Notes under the pieces: generated by a model
Told to the model about the DNA's origin: nothing
Database searches by the model: none
The model's input: only the letters and a program-made list of their open reading frames with translations
Assembly: GCF_963576615.1 (NCBI RefSeq)
Contig: NC_088711.1
Coordinates: 10,286,869 to 10,350,868, forward strand
Source of the DNA: Watersipora subatra
Taxonomy: Eukaryota > Bryozoa > Gymnolaemata > Cheilostomatida > Watersiporidae
DNA: 64,000 nt
Direction of reading: 5' to 3'
Made by a program: the position numbers and the translations under genes
Shown here: piece by piece, positions 35,455-47,262 of the stretch
Layout of the letters: every line of letters starts with the position of its first letter
How positions within the stretch are numbered: position 1 is the first letter of the stretch

Positions 35455-37320
35455 ACAAAGTAATTTTCCATGCAACAGATGTGGCTATTTGAACATACAA
35501 GAAGAACATGCCCTAATAAGGATACCAAGGATAGGTCTCGAGGAAAAGTTGGTCGCTTTACAAAGATGTGTAGATCGAAGCCCAAGCCTAGTGTAGAAGA
35601 CCCTGAACAAATATTTTTTGGAGAGCTGAAAACATTGTGGGTGTATGTACAAAAACTTATCTGTTGAAAAGATGTTTTCATACAACCAAGTGTCTTCTGC
35701 AGACATGTAGCTTTTCATGAAACAAACAAACGTTTTGTAGGTCCAGGTCACACTAAAATAGCTGTATTTCGACCATTCAAGGCTTTCCTTTTTGTCAATG
35801 TTTTTCTCGCTGAAACCTCGTATGTAGTGGATCAAACTAAAGCCATAATCAGTTAATGAGCATGTGGCAAACTAGGATTAATATTTTGTGAATGTGATTT
35901 AGATTCTGTTTTTGATACCACTGAACCTTCTTTACTTCGCAGAGAATTTCGTAAACTCTTTCATGGTCTAGCTAAAATGAATCAAGTAGGCATAGAGTTG
36001 TGTCCTGACTGCAAGCCCTTTGCCATCAATACAAGTTCGTGCCCTATTCTCCTCCCCATTGCCTAGTGCTAAAAGTGAGTTAAATGGTATGGTTTTTAAA
36101 GGTGCTGTATTGCCTGTAACTGATCCTACTGATTGGTGTGCCCCGATGTTAGTTGTTGCCAAAGCTAACAGACGCGCCCACATTTGTGTCGATTATACTG
36201 AATTAAATTAAGTCGCTCGATGAGAAGTTCACCCAATGGCTAATGTTAAGTGAAGTTTTGCTAAACTTAGGAATGGCATAGATTTTACAATCTCTGATGC
36301 AAATTCTATTTTGTACCAAAATCTTTTGTCCCCTAACACAAAACTGTTAATCGTTTATTAAAATTGTTAAAACAAATGCGTTTAAGCGTTTGCCCTTTGG
36401 GTTTTACTTTAGTCCAGTTTTGAATTCCAAGATCGCATCCTGAGTTCTTAAAGGTCTCAATAGTATAATAGTTCACATAGATGAATGTATGCATATGGAG
36501 AACGTCTATTGCTGAGCATGATGTAGAGTTTGTGCTTTTCTGAGTCGGATGAACAAGGTTGGTATGACTCTAAATGTTGATTAACAATTGCAAACTTTTT
36601 TGCAACAGCATAAAATTTTTGAGCCGTGTCAAATCTGCCTTTGGTATTTATACTAACCCCGAGGTTGTTCAGGCATAGAGAGTTTTGCAACACCAAAGTG
36701 TGTTAAAAGTCGTTTGTAGTTTTTTAGGTTTAGTCAATCAACTTAACAAGTGTACTACAAAGCTTGATGAACTTTGTGCTGCATTGTGTGAAGTGTGGCA
36801 CAAAAATTCTGTGTGGCTTAAGGATAAAACGCAAAAGCGAGCGTTCAATAATATCGAGGAAGAGCTAAAGCACTTGGTTGAGCTTGTACCACATACCACT
36901 TGCCGTGAAACAGTGATTCACACAGATGCCGCTCGAGGGGGCATTGGTGCTACCTTGTTTCAAATGCAAGATAGTAATGATCTATATTCAGCCTGTTCGG
37001 CTTCTCAAGTAGTTGATAAAGCTGAACAGCTGAAAACTGAAAAAAGGAACCAGGCCCATAGTTGTACCTAATGGCACACAGATTTTTCCCTCTAGAGAAT
37101 GGTCTCTTTACCCGTACAGCAATGCTGTCCTTGCCCTCTGTTCTCACACCCAAAAAGCCTGATTTGGACAATGTCACGGCAAGAGTTCTTTCGTCGAATT
37201 CACAGTAAGGCAAATATTGATGAGAGACACCGCATTGCAACTCCACTATGTCCTAGTCCAGAATCTAATGTACGCATTCGAGAATTGAAGCAATTGTGCT
37301 CTCTCTCTCGCTACCCCCCC
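35455..37320 (+). pseudogene. Ty3/gypsy retrotransposon remnant 1 (gag end to RNase H)
   Basis: Broken by frameshifts and stops. A zinc-knuckle-like region (CNRCGYLN, then CPNKDTKDRSRGKVGRFTKM in another frame) lies at about 35470-35590. The reverse transcriptase N-terminal block PTDWCAPMLVVAKANRRAHI followed by CVDYTELN lies at 36126-36210. The thumb/RNase H region at 36685-37071 has FLGLVNQLNK, then IHTDAARGGIGATLFQ with the RNase H acidic residue. The YxDD core is not readable. No LTRs are seen. It begins about 200 bp upstream of the ADA-A start codon, so it abuts that promoter. Confidence 0.8.
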
Positions 37321-38542
37321 CCTCTCATTGAGTTTTGGCTGAATGATTAGGTCGTATAAACTTTGGAATTTGTAGAAGACTCGATATTTATTTCCATGTA
37401 ACACCTCTCGTTCTTGATAACCCTGTAAGCATTTTTATTTTGACTAATGGTTTTGCCACTTTATGTAATTGTAGTAGTTTTATTCATATAGTGTTTAACG
37501 CTTTCTTTTGACGCTGTTTTTTGAATAACCTTCCGCAAAAAAGGAGATGATGTATACATATCGTAATACGTTTTTAAAGACTTTTATGTGTTGCTACTGT
37601 TTAGCCGTGCTCATGCTATTGAGATTTGTTCTCGGACAAGTTGAATTTCGTTCTGAAATAAATGATAATAGGATGATTACAAACGTTTGTAACGAGCCAC
37701 CTCTTTTTCATTGTTGGCGTCTGCAAGCAATTACATAATAAAAGCGAATGTCTATTTTACTATCAACAAGTCTACATCACGAGTCACGGCATGAAACAGC
37801 AAAATTACAAAAACTGCAAAAATGACGCATTTTAAAAGGTTAAACCATAAATGCATTGTTTTGTCATATAGGGCATTTCCTTCACATTCCGGGTTTGAAG
37901 CCTTCAAAGGCTTCTAAAGTACAGTATTGACTAGCTTTGTCGCGGTCAAACCTATGGAGTACATATACTGTAGTTGAAACGACAGCACGTGATTGGCGGA
38001 GAGGGCGTTTTGCCGGAAATACAAAAACTATTTCAGAAAATTCAGTACGGTCCGAAAGATATTCATACCGCAGGCGCCTAATGAATTTTGCGCTTGCGGT
38101 GTGAAAATAAATTCCGCCCTAATATAACAGATTCCGCTATAACAGATTCCTAGCTAATCAAACGCTGAACTCGCGGAGTCTCCCGTACATAGTTACATCC
38201 TTTGCGCTCTAAAATGGCCCCAACTTTTGCAGCCCATTGACTGGTGTTACCAACGTCATCCTCAGCTTGTTATCGTGAAAACAACTCCAACATTGTAACA
38301 TGAATCTACATGTATTAGTGCAGATGTAGATCCGTCACTATATAATATTACTGGCCATTACTGGCATTACTAGACTTGTGCCACCCACATAATTTGTTTA
38401 AAGTCTAATACTTATTGAAGCTGAATGCTAAAGGGAGTCTAAAGCTTTCTACCATTGTCACATGGGCAAGCCAGAGGAGTACCAAAGACCAGATCTTTAG
38501 TGAACCACTGCTATACTATACTATTGCAGCTATAGTACAGTA
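37321..38542. other. intergenic, no gene recognised
   Basis: No coding or RNA feature is supported. Short inverted blocks (for example ATTCCGCCCTAATATAACAG with AACAGATTCC repeats near 38110-38150) suggest old transposon debris. Confidence 0.35.
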
Positions 38543-38955
38543 CTAGCTGTGCTTCCCGGCATTGCCCGGGTATTAAAAATTATCTTATAAACAATTAGAA
38601 GTAATGAAAGTTGCCCGCCACTTGCTATTAGCTTGGCACATTGCCAATGGAAAATTTGATTAAGCTTACTAATAAGAGCTATTCGTCTCTGTTCACAATT
38701 CGTTACGCAATACCCTATGTAGTACGCAAAGCCGTTGGGTATTTGCTCTTATATAGCGACATATATCTGCTAGCGAACATATCAATCTTTATGGCCTAAT
38801 AGGTACAGCGTTGGACTAGTGAACGATAAGGTCTGAGATCAAATCTTTTTTGGTACGGGTTATTTATTCCAAGATTCTAATAATAGCTATTGTTGGACAT
38901 ACTGAAAATAGAAAACAGATGACAAACAACAAACTTTGAGAAATATAGCTATAGA
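38543..38955 (-). mobile_element. Helitron-like element H2, first of a tandem pair
   Basis: On the minus strand the 3' end is a near-perfect hairpin CCCGGGCAATGCCGGG followed by AAGCACAG and terminal CTAG. The 5' end is TCTATAGCTATATTTCTCAA. The internal tRNA-like stretch (plus strand) is TGGCCTAATAGG at 38792-38803 plus GATCAAATC near 38838. No Rep/helicase, so non-autonomous. Confidence 0.75.
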
Positions 38956-39341
38956 CTAGCGTAATGTCTGGCATTGCACAGGTATTAAAAACAGCTTGTA
39001 AAACAGTGACAGATGATGTATTTGCCTGCCACTTGCCATTAGCCTGGCACATTGCCAATGGCTAATTTGAGTAGACTAGTAATGTACTAATAAAAGCCAT
39101 TAGAGCAAGCTTTAATCACGCTGCATAACACATAGCCGTATTTTCACCCAGATATTCACTCAGGTCGCCCAATGAATCTATCAATCTCGCGTAGCTCAAT
39201 GATTTAGTGAGTCATCTGGCAAAAGGAAGGTTCCAAGATCAAATCTGCAATACGGATTCTTCATTCCAATATTTTAATAGGTATAGCCGGACATATCGAA
39301 GGACATATACACACACAAACTTTGAGATTTATAAATATAGA
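38956..39341 (-). mobile_element. Helitron-like element H3, second of the tandem pair
   Basis: It starts with CTAG immediately after H2 and carries the hairpin block CTGGCATTGCACAG, a tRNA-like stretch (GCGTAGCTCAATGA and GGTTCCAAGATCAAATC, about 39193-39252), and the 5' end TCTATATTTATAAATCTCAA (minus). Another CTAG follows at once (39342), hinting at a third truncated unit. Confidence 0.72.
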
Positions 39342-39739
39342 CTAGACCATCAACTCACACTCTAACTCAGATCAAAAGGGTTTTGTGATATCGTTAACGT
39401 TGTTGGTATGAAACTCGAGAGACAGATTATTGCTGGGTTTGCATTATTTAATTAGTATTTCTAACAGAAGCCCATCACACAATCAGGTAATAGCAAACCT
39501 AAAGAACACAAACAAAAAAGTGTTGAGTGTGAGCAGTGAAACAACATAGACAAATGCAATGTTATATATACATGGCATAAACAGTATTAGTAAACACGAT
39601 GATGGACTCTATTGATAATTTCCCATCTCTCCCTTTTTAGTTGTAAGCCCACGGATTATTCGGATTGCCTTTGGGGTGACGCATGAGTTGGCTAGAACGC
39701 GTGGTCATTTTAGGCTCTCCGTCAAAAGTGTTGCTGAAA

Positions 39740-41194
39740 TTACTTCACGACACTCCTGACAGATGACAGTGTCAGACTCATCAGCAATATTCGGTGGAGT
39801 TTCGGCTGGCTCGGATGGCTATCGAGCTGTTGGTGTGTGAACCTCCGGTGGTCGAGGAGAAGGAGGACTCTCGATATCTCATGCTTGTGAGTTTTCATTT
39901 GATTTAGTAGTCTGGAGAAGGTGTTCTCTTGTTCTTCTGTAGGAAGTCCCAGCAGCGTCCTGCACAATATATGAGCTATTGGTGGGACCTTGGGAGATTA
40001 CATGTGCTTGTTTTCCATAGCCCTGGTAATTCTGGCTGCTGAAGGAAGCCCGTTTCTGTCTACCCTCAGCAAGCTTGTTCTGGATATGTTCGTTGTTGAC
40101 TGCAATAAGGAGGGGTAGTTTAGCTCTTTGACTGATGTTGCGTTGTGCAGGTGATCCTAGTTCACTCTTAGAATTGTTGCGAAAGTTAAGGAGTGCCAGG
40201 TATAAATCTCCCTCTTTTTGATAAGTCTTCTCTATGATTTTCTTGGCTGTCTGAACAGCTCTTTCTGCAAGGCCATTAGGTTGACTGTGCTTGGAAGAGC
40301 GAGTGGTGTGTTCGATGTCCAAGACTGAGTAAACTGCTTGAATTCTCAAAATGAGAATTGTGGGCCGTTGTCTGAGATGAGTTGCACAGGACTCCAAATC
40401 TTGCAAAATGTGCCTCGGTCTAATTGGAGAAAGAATCCACGGTAACAAGGTAAAACTTGTTTTGCCATTCAAACAGATCTGAGGCATCAATCGCAAAAGG
40501 TTGGCTTGGGATGGGTAGTGGTGTACTGAACTCTTCTGCTGATGACTTCTTGTTTGTTGGCAAATCCCCACACTGTCAAACTTAACTCTCAATATCAGAA
40601 GACATGTTAGGCTAGTACATTATCTCTCGAGCTCTACTTCTTGTGGCTTCTATACCAGAGTGTCCTTGGTAAAGGATGGATAAGTAATTCTCTCTCAGAT
40701 TATCTGGAACTATGATGCGCATACCTCTGTAAAGTACTCCTCTGGCTTGTCCCATTTCCGTAATGGAAAGTATAGTTATGAAAACTCATGAAGCGATGCA
40801 TCAGACTTTGGCTACCCTCGAATGCACAGTTCCATGAGATTCCGCAGTGTAGCATCTGATGAAGAGGCTCTCTGTAGTTCAACCTATTTAGAGTCTGTGA
40901 TTGACACTGAAGATAGGACAACACAGTCATCAGCTTCTAGCTCTGATACATAATCTCTGGTAAGTGGGCCTGAGAAAGTGTGTCAGCGATGAGCACATCT
41001 TTGACCTTTTTATAGACTAGGTATATAACGCACCCGTGGAGAAGGAGAATCATCCTCTGCAATCTAACAGGAGCTGCAGATAGTGGTTTCTTCATGATAG
41101 AGATGAGTGGAAGGTGGTCAGTCTTCACCGTTACTTGAGGGTTGCCGATGATGAAATCACGGAATCTGTAGCAGGCAAAGAAAACAGCGAGCAT
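39740..41194 (-). pseudogene. Ty3/gypsy retrotransposon remnant 2 (RNase H to integrase)
   Basis: On the minus strand, 41194-40937 encodes the end of RNase H (VTVKTDHLPLISIMKKPL, RLQRMILLLHGCVIYLVYKK, ADTLSQAHLPE). Degraded zinc-finger/integrase entry sequence follows. Then 40592-39879 holds the integrase core tail (EHTTRSSKHSQPNGLAERAV, GDLYLALLNFRNNSKSELG) and the C-terminal chromatin or DNA-binding region. The frames are shifted and the D,D catalytic part is corrupted. It lies opposite in orientation to remnant 1, 2.4 kb away. Confidence 0.85.
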
Positions 41195-41214
41195 TTATTT
41201 CTCTATTTGAGAGC

Positions 41215-41274
41215 AGTGAGTCAGATTTTTTTTGCCTTACGATAAATAACACGATGTTTTTTTGTTCCCGCCGT
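41215..41274 (+). mobile_element. MITE family X, copy X4, left part (split by BEL element)
   Basis: The block TTGCCTTACGATAAATAACA followed by CGATGTTTTTTTGTTCCC matches X1 at about 6520-6560. The remainder of this copy lies beyond the BEL element, from 47263. Confidence 0.65.
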
Positions 41275-41818
41275 TGTAGGGAATTGCACAGCATCAATGC
41301 CTAGTGGCCTTCCCCATCAGCCTGTTTTTTGCTGTGACTGTTTTGATTGTGGTTGTGTCAGCAATGAAGGGATGTTCATAGGTTAATTACTTTATGATAA
41401 ATGCAACTTGTCTTTTGTTTTGTAAGCAAGTAAATCAGTTCTTAGCATACAGCTACGCTAGTAACATCAGAAAATGTAACTTTGATTTCTTGTTATTATG
41501 CTACATACATATAGCCAACAGATCACTGATATAGAAATATTACAGAATAAACTGAAACACTAACTACTCTCTAGAAGACCACAATAAGGTATGATTTGTG
41601 CTATTCATCCACTTTATAATGCCTATTGTTTTATTTTGAATTTGAGCTTGAATTTATTGCACTGCATGCTGTCACTTTCTATTTTATGCTCGGTGCACAT
41701 ATTATTTCGTATTGCCTTTAATTATAGTGTCACGGTTGGTTGGAACAATAAACAGGTATATAAGACTACTCATCCATCTAATCAGTCTACACTGTCAAAA
41801 TTCAGAGGGATAGTTACA
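41275..41818 (+). repeat. 5' LTR of the BEL/Pao element
   Basis: TG...CA bounded, 544 bp. It matches the 3' LTR along its length. Confidence 0.93.
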
Positions 41819-42605
41819 GTGACACTTATTTGGAGAAGGCGCGACGGTGTACCATCGACATTTATTTGGAGAAGACGGCGAGCCAGTACCGTATATTCAA
41901 CATAACTCCAAACAAGCTACATATACACCATTAACACTCCATGCAAGTAAACTCTACGCCAGTGGCAGCAGCTGACCTAGAAAGTTAGTACAACACAAGA
42001 TTGATACGTTGGCAAATTTCCAACCTCACACTACCTTTGATGAGTCTAACAGATCACAACTACTACTCAACCAGAGAAACGCAGACCAGATAAGTCTCCA
42101 AGGCTCTATGTTGCGAGTGTTTAATTGTGATAACCATTGACACTGAATCTGGTATTAGTGAGCTTACATCTGAAACACACTCAACTAATCTAATAACTGC
42201 TAATATTTTTTGCTACCGCTGCGCTGCTAGCTACGAAGGCCCAAATTCTAAACAAGCATTCACATTCAAAGACTTTTAATATTTTAACATCGGTGATTGA
42301 TAAAATTGGTTATTTCCTATTCTATTTTATCTCAGAGAATTGATGTAAACATCTTAGCCATTACTGACCACAATCGTACTCAGTTGATCAAAACAAAGGG
42401 CTGGTGTTATAAAATAGCCATAAGCTTGTTTCCAAAATTGGAGGGGTGGCTGGTATTTGACTTGTTTGTGTATTCCTTATGGTTAACCCTGGGGCTTGAT
42501 CACCTGAGGCTACATACAGATTTCTGAAGTTAACACAGCAATCAAAATATTTCCTTTCAAAGAACATTGCTGACTGCTGCCAAACATTTTTGGTGAAAAC
42601 AAATT

Positions 42606-44858
42606 ATGGAAGATATTTTTGAGACTACAAAAGGTAGGTGCTCAAAACGAGTACAGAATTTAGAAAATACTAAAGCTCTGAATGAAAACATAGAGTCTAT
42701 TAGCCATTCTATCAAGCATTACAGATCAGAGCTGACTAATATCATTACCCCTCCTAGAAATGATAGACTAAGACAGATCTATGTTGAACTAAGTCAAATG
42801 CTCTCAAACCTAAACGAAATCTATGAGCAGGTAAGGAAAACAACTCCAGATATTGATAGGGCTATAGTGAGAGATGTAGATGCTATATCTGAGGAAATTA
42901 GAGCATTGCAAGGCCTTGTTTTTGATAGACAAACCAAAAGGCCAGCAAATGTGGAAAAAATCTTTTCAGCCACATTGTTGACAGATATTGGCCATGCTGC
43001 CATCACTGGTGAGACAGATGAACCTGCTGCACTGGTAACTAATAAAAACTTTGGTGCTGCATCTGTCCACTCAAGCAGAACACCTCGCAGTGTTACATCG
43101 CGCAAGTCATCAACCTCCCGTGACACCAGTAAATCATCTACCAGCTCTGCCCTTCGATTTCAAGCATCTATGGCCAGAGCCAACATGGAGGCAAAGAGAA
43201 CACAACTCCAAGCCTTGCAGGAAGAAGAACATCAAGAAGATGAATTAGAAAACTTAAACCAAGAAATGCAGGCAAGAATAGCAGAAATGAACCGCGAAGT
43301 TCAGAGAGAAAGGAAGGAAATGGAGATGACAAAACTTCGAGCTGAAATAGCTGCTGATGAGCGACGACAGCAAATGCTGGAACAAGCCGCAGCAGAAGAA
43401 GATTTACCGCCAGTTCTAAAACCACCGACAGTAGTCCAAAGGTACATTACACAAAATGCTAACACCACACAATTACCAGCCTCATCTTTTGAACAACTGC
43501 GAGAGGGACAATTTACAGAACTGCAAAGATCACAACTATCAACAAATAGACAAGGTAAGACACAATCTATACACGAAAACGCCCATGAAACCAATCAAGC
43601 GTTAAATAGGCCAGTTATCACAACCACTCCCATCAACCTTGATCAGTATTCAGACCGCACTGAATACCAAGCTCCAACTAGCACACCACAACCGCCCAAA
43701 TCACATCAAGAGCCAAATGTCTCTGATACTCCCGTAAAAATGTCCCGCAACACATTGTCTCGAGTTTCAGATGAAGCAAGTTTGGCCAATGCCATATTGG
43801 AAGCCATAAACCAATCGAAGCTGCCACCTCCTCAGCCATTTACTTTCGACGGTGACCTTCTACAATACACCGATTAGAAAACCTCATTCATCGAACTTGT
43901 AGACAGAAGGCCTGGTGGAGCAGCAGAAAAACTCGCGCTGCTAAAGAGCTACTTGTGCCTCGACATACAAAAGCAGATCAGCGGGTACTGCACCCTATGA
44001 ACCACAGATGCTTATTGAGAAGCCTTGAACATGCTCGATGAGCAGTTTGGAGATCTCTTTCTCATTGGAGCTGCATTTGGATGAAAGCTGGAAAACTTGC
44101 CAAGGATACCAAACCAAGACGGAGCAGCTTGGCGTAATTATGTTGCATTTCTCAAACAATGCGTTGCCTCGATGGAAAAGATACACACACTCCAATATCT
44201 CAACACTGTTAAAGAAATAAAGAAAATCATCGAAAGGCTGCCAAATTATCTTGAAAGGAAATGGATCCGGGAGTCGACCAAATACCAAGAAAAACATGGT
44301 AAGTTTCCTAAACCTCAAGACCTTTGTGACTTTCTCAGACTTGAAGTCAAAGTTGCATGCAATCCTTTGAACAACCTGAAACACTATGATAAACCCCAAA
44401 CAAACAGTAAAACCTCGCTTGAAACCAAAAGGCCTGCTTTACCTAGAAGATCCCATGCATACAACATCACTGCTAGCAACAGTCAACCATCACTCCCAAC
44501 TCAGCCTTGTCAAAATAGACAAACAAACCCGAAACCAATGTATTGTGGTTACTGTAAAAAGGAAAACCACGAAACAAAAGACTGCTTTCATGAAGGAAAA
44601 CTATCTGTAGCAGAAATAGAAAAGTTCTTCACAGACAATAATCTTTGTTTTAAATGCGCAAGAGGCAGACACAGCTCAAAACAATGCAGAAGCAATCTTG
44701 GGTGCAAAGTCAAAGGCTGTGAACAAGCTCATGCTACAATCAACCACCAAAGGTATACCAACAAACCAAAAACAAACCAAAACAATGCGCTCAAAAATAA
44801 ACCATCTGCAAATGCAATCACACCTGAAAAATCACTCTACTGCAAACCAGCAAGTTAA
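42606..44858 (+). pseudogene. BEL/Pao gag (coiled coil, DUF1759-like, zinc knuckles), with stop codons
   Basis: A single frame runs from the ATG at 42606. Residues 1-423 are a charged, coiled-coil-rich Gag N-terminal region with a Glu/Gln/Arg stretch near 43180-43400, ending PPPQPFTFDGDLLQYTD at an in-frame TAG (43875). The same frame continues with SFIELVDRRPGGAAEKLALL, is broken by further stops near 44000-44030, and reopens at 44097 with RIPNQDGAAWRNYVAFLKQC and ERLPNYLERKW. This is the DUF1759 region typical of BEL/Pao. Two zinc-knuckle-like clusters follow (YCGYCKKENHETKDC, then CFKCARGRHSSKQC). The stops make this copy defective. Confidence 0.85.
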
Positions 44859-46341
44859 ACAAACAACAAATGCAATTATGACAGAACAGGAAACTTCGTA
44901 CCAACAGCAACAAAGAGTTGAACCGAAGAATCAATCTATTCAACTCCAACCAACTGTAGAACCACGGGAAACGCCAGCCATCCCAGGAGCACTGCCAAAC
45001 ACAAATCCAACCGATACATCTAAAGGTGTGTCTGGACAGTGCTACAGTATCCGCAGCATAAAATCAAATCTCAGCTTGATGGTTATGCCAGTCTATGTAT
45101 CATACAATGGCGAGGAGAAACTCACTTATGCCTTAGTAGACTCTATGTCTGACAGCTCATACATAAGTGAAGGACTGTTCAGATCGCTAAATATCCCACG
45201 GAGTGCTGTCAAACCGAAGCAGCTTACGCTTACAACCATGAACCACATATCTACAGATACTCGGCTAGCCATACGAGGACTCAAACTGAGAGGATATGGT
45301 GAAAGCTATGTGGTTAAGTTGCCAACAATGATAACCACTCTAGAAAAGATGGAAATCAACAAAAGCTACATCCCAACTGCACAACGAATATCAAGCTGGC
45401 CACACTTGAGAGATGTTGCAAAGAAGCTACCACCAGAACTCAATCTCAACATCGATATCCTATTAGGAGGAGACTGCAATGCTGTACATCTTCCACTCGA
45501 AGTAGTAGCATCTTTGCCAGAGCAGCCACATGCTAGACGCACTGTTCTAGGTTGGACAGTCATGGGTAGCCATCACGAAAATAGCGACAAACAGGTATAC
45601 AGTTACAAAATGTTAGCAAAGAAAGTAAACAGTGGTGCCGCTAACTCACGATGCTCCGTGCCTTTTGAATGCAATGTGGAACCAGAGCCACAACTACCCA
45701 CACCTGAATCCATAGTCAGGATATTGGAATCCGATTTCACAGCCACAAGAGAAGAACCAGGACTTTCCATCGAAGATCACCATTTCATCGCAAAACTTGA
45801 AAACAAAATCAAGAAAGATGAGGGAGGTTACATAAGCATGCCACTACCATTTCGCACCAGACCAACAGGAATGGGATGGAAAACAAAACGAATGGCAACT
45901 CATCGACTAAACATGCTCTTAACCATGAAGTCTCATGTGGTTTTGCCACCTCCAGGTGAATTTGATGATACAGATGTATATGCCCGCAAAAGATGGCGTC
46001 AAGTGCAGGGTCTCGCAGATGCCTTCTGGCAAAGGTGAAGAAAAGAGCATATACAAAGCTTACAGAGCCGACAGAAATGGATAGAGAAAAGAACTCCACC
46101 TCAGATAGATGACATAGTCTTACTTAAGGACGACGTTAAACGCATGAATGACTGGCAAATGGGAAGAATCACACAACTTCTCCCAAGCAAGGACAAACAA
46201 GTTAGAAGGGTGCAACTTGTGTTAGCCACTGATAAACTCCACATAAATGGTAAGCCTGTTGATCAGCGAACTACTTTTGAAAGGCCAGTTTATAAATTGA
46301 TTACCATGTACAGACCAGAGAAAGAGTTAAGTAATAGCTAA
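44698..46341 (+). pseudogene. BEL/Pao protease region fused to integrase C-terminus by internal deletion
   Basis: The frame is +1 relative to gag and overlaps it by 160 bp. About 45080-45600 encodes the DUF1758 aspartic-protease-like domain (YALVDSMSDSSYI with D-S replacing the usual DTG/DSG, then LLGGDCNAVHL and RRTVLGWTVMG). After SMPLPFRTRPTGM, where reverse transcriptase should begin, the frame jumps at about 45867-45885 to HRLNMLLTMKSHVVLPPPGE and RKRWRQVQGLADAFW. That is the far C-terminal part of pol, so several kilobases of RT, RNase H and integrase core are lost. A stop at 46036-46038 interrupts the tail. The same frame then continues to 46341 (DDIVLLKDDVKRMNDW, DUF5641-like). Confidence 0.85.
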
Positions 46342-46719
46342 GATATGTCAAGGATACGTTAGAGATCTCCGCACCAAGGTAAGTAAGTATACTCTTGATG
46401 AAACTACCCACACTGACATACATAACCATAGCCATTATGCCTTATCCACCACTAGTAGTAGTAGCTTTGTACCATTTATTGCTATAATAAAACAACAACA
46501 ACAAAAAAAGGAAATAAAATAAGGGAAACAACAACAAAAGGGTAAACAAACTATTAATACCCACATTATAGTAATAATCTTAGAACTAAGACCGTGACAA
46601 CAATCTTTAGCATGGTAAGTATGTGGCAGCATAAGACAATATTCAGTGCTTTAATTCAATGTAGATACAACTTCAGGAGTTAATTTGCCTGTGTCAGGTG
46701 GTCAAATTAAAAGGGGGAG

Positions 46720-47262
46720 TGTAGGGAATTGCACAGCATCAATGCCTAGTGGCCTTCCCCATCAGCCTGTTTTTGCTGTGACTGTTTTGATTGTGGTTGT
46801 GTCAGCAATGAAGGGATGTTCATAGGTTAATTACTTTATGATAAATGCAACTTGTCTTTTGTTTTGTAACCCAGTAAATCAGTTCTTAGCATACAGCTAC
46901 GCTAGTAACATCAGAAAATGTAGCTTTGATTTCTTGTTATTATGCTACATACATATAGCCAACATATCACTAATATATAAATATTACAGAATAAACTGAA
47001 ACACTAACTACTCTCTGGAAGACCACAATAAGGTATGATTTGTGCTATTCATCCACTTTATAATGCCTATTGTTTTATTTTGAATTTGAGCTTGAATTTA
47101 TTGCACTGCATGCTGTCACTTTCTATTTTATGCTCAGTGCACATATTATTTCATATTGCCTTTAATTATAGTGTCACGGTTGGTTGGAACAATAAACAGG
47201 TATATAAGACTACTCATCCATCTAATCAGTCTACACTGTCAAAATTCAGAGGGATAGTTACA
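46720..47262 (+). repeat. 3' LTR of the BEL/Pao element
   Basis: 543 bp, preceded by the polypurine tract at 46709-46719. A second GTTACA occurs shortly beyond the end (47277-47282), so the 3' boundary could be read about 20 bp further. Confidence 0.9.

Larger units (their letters stand above)
41275..47262 (+). mobile_element. BEL/Pao LTR retrotransposon, internally deleted, non-autonomous
   Basis: LTRs at 41275-41818 (544 bp) and 46720-47262 (543 bp) both run TGTAGGGAATTG ... GGGATAGTTACA. They differ by about nine substitutions and one indel (about 98 percent identity), which indicates a fairly young insertion. A polypurine tract AAAAGGGGGAG sits directly before the 3' LTR. A GTGACACTTATTTGGAGAAG block follows the 5' LTR, where a primer site is expected. 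The interior encodes Gag, zinc knuckles, protease region and the integrase C-terminal tail. Reverse transcriptase, RNase H and the integrase core are missing. No 5-bp target duplication is visible (GCCGT versus TTTAG). Confidence 0.93.

Noticed and set aside
38791-39252. Genuine tRNA genes
   Set aside because: A- and B-box-like blocks are present, but no complete cloverleaf can be drawn and the blocks recur as part of a Helitron-like repeat.
41591-41905. 104-aa ORF, repeated at 47035-47319
   Set aside because: It is in the LTRs of the BEL element, which explains why it occurs twice.
43168-43594. Minus-strand ORFs opposite the BEL gag
   Set aside because: Antisense shadows of a coding region with biased composition.
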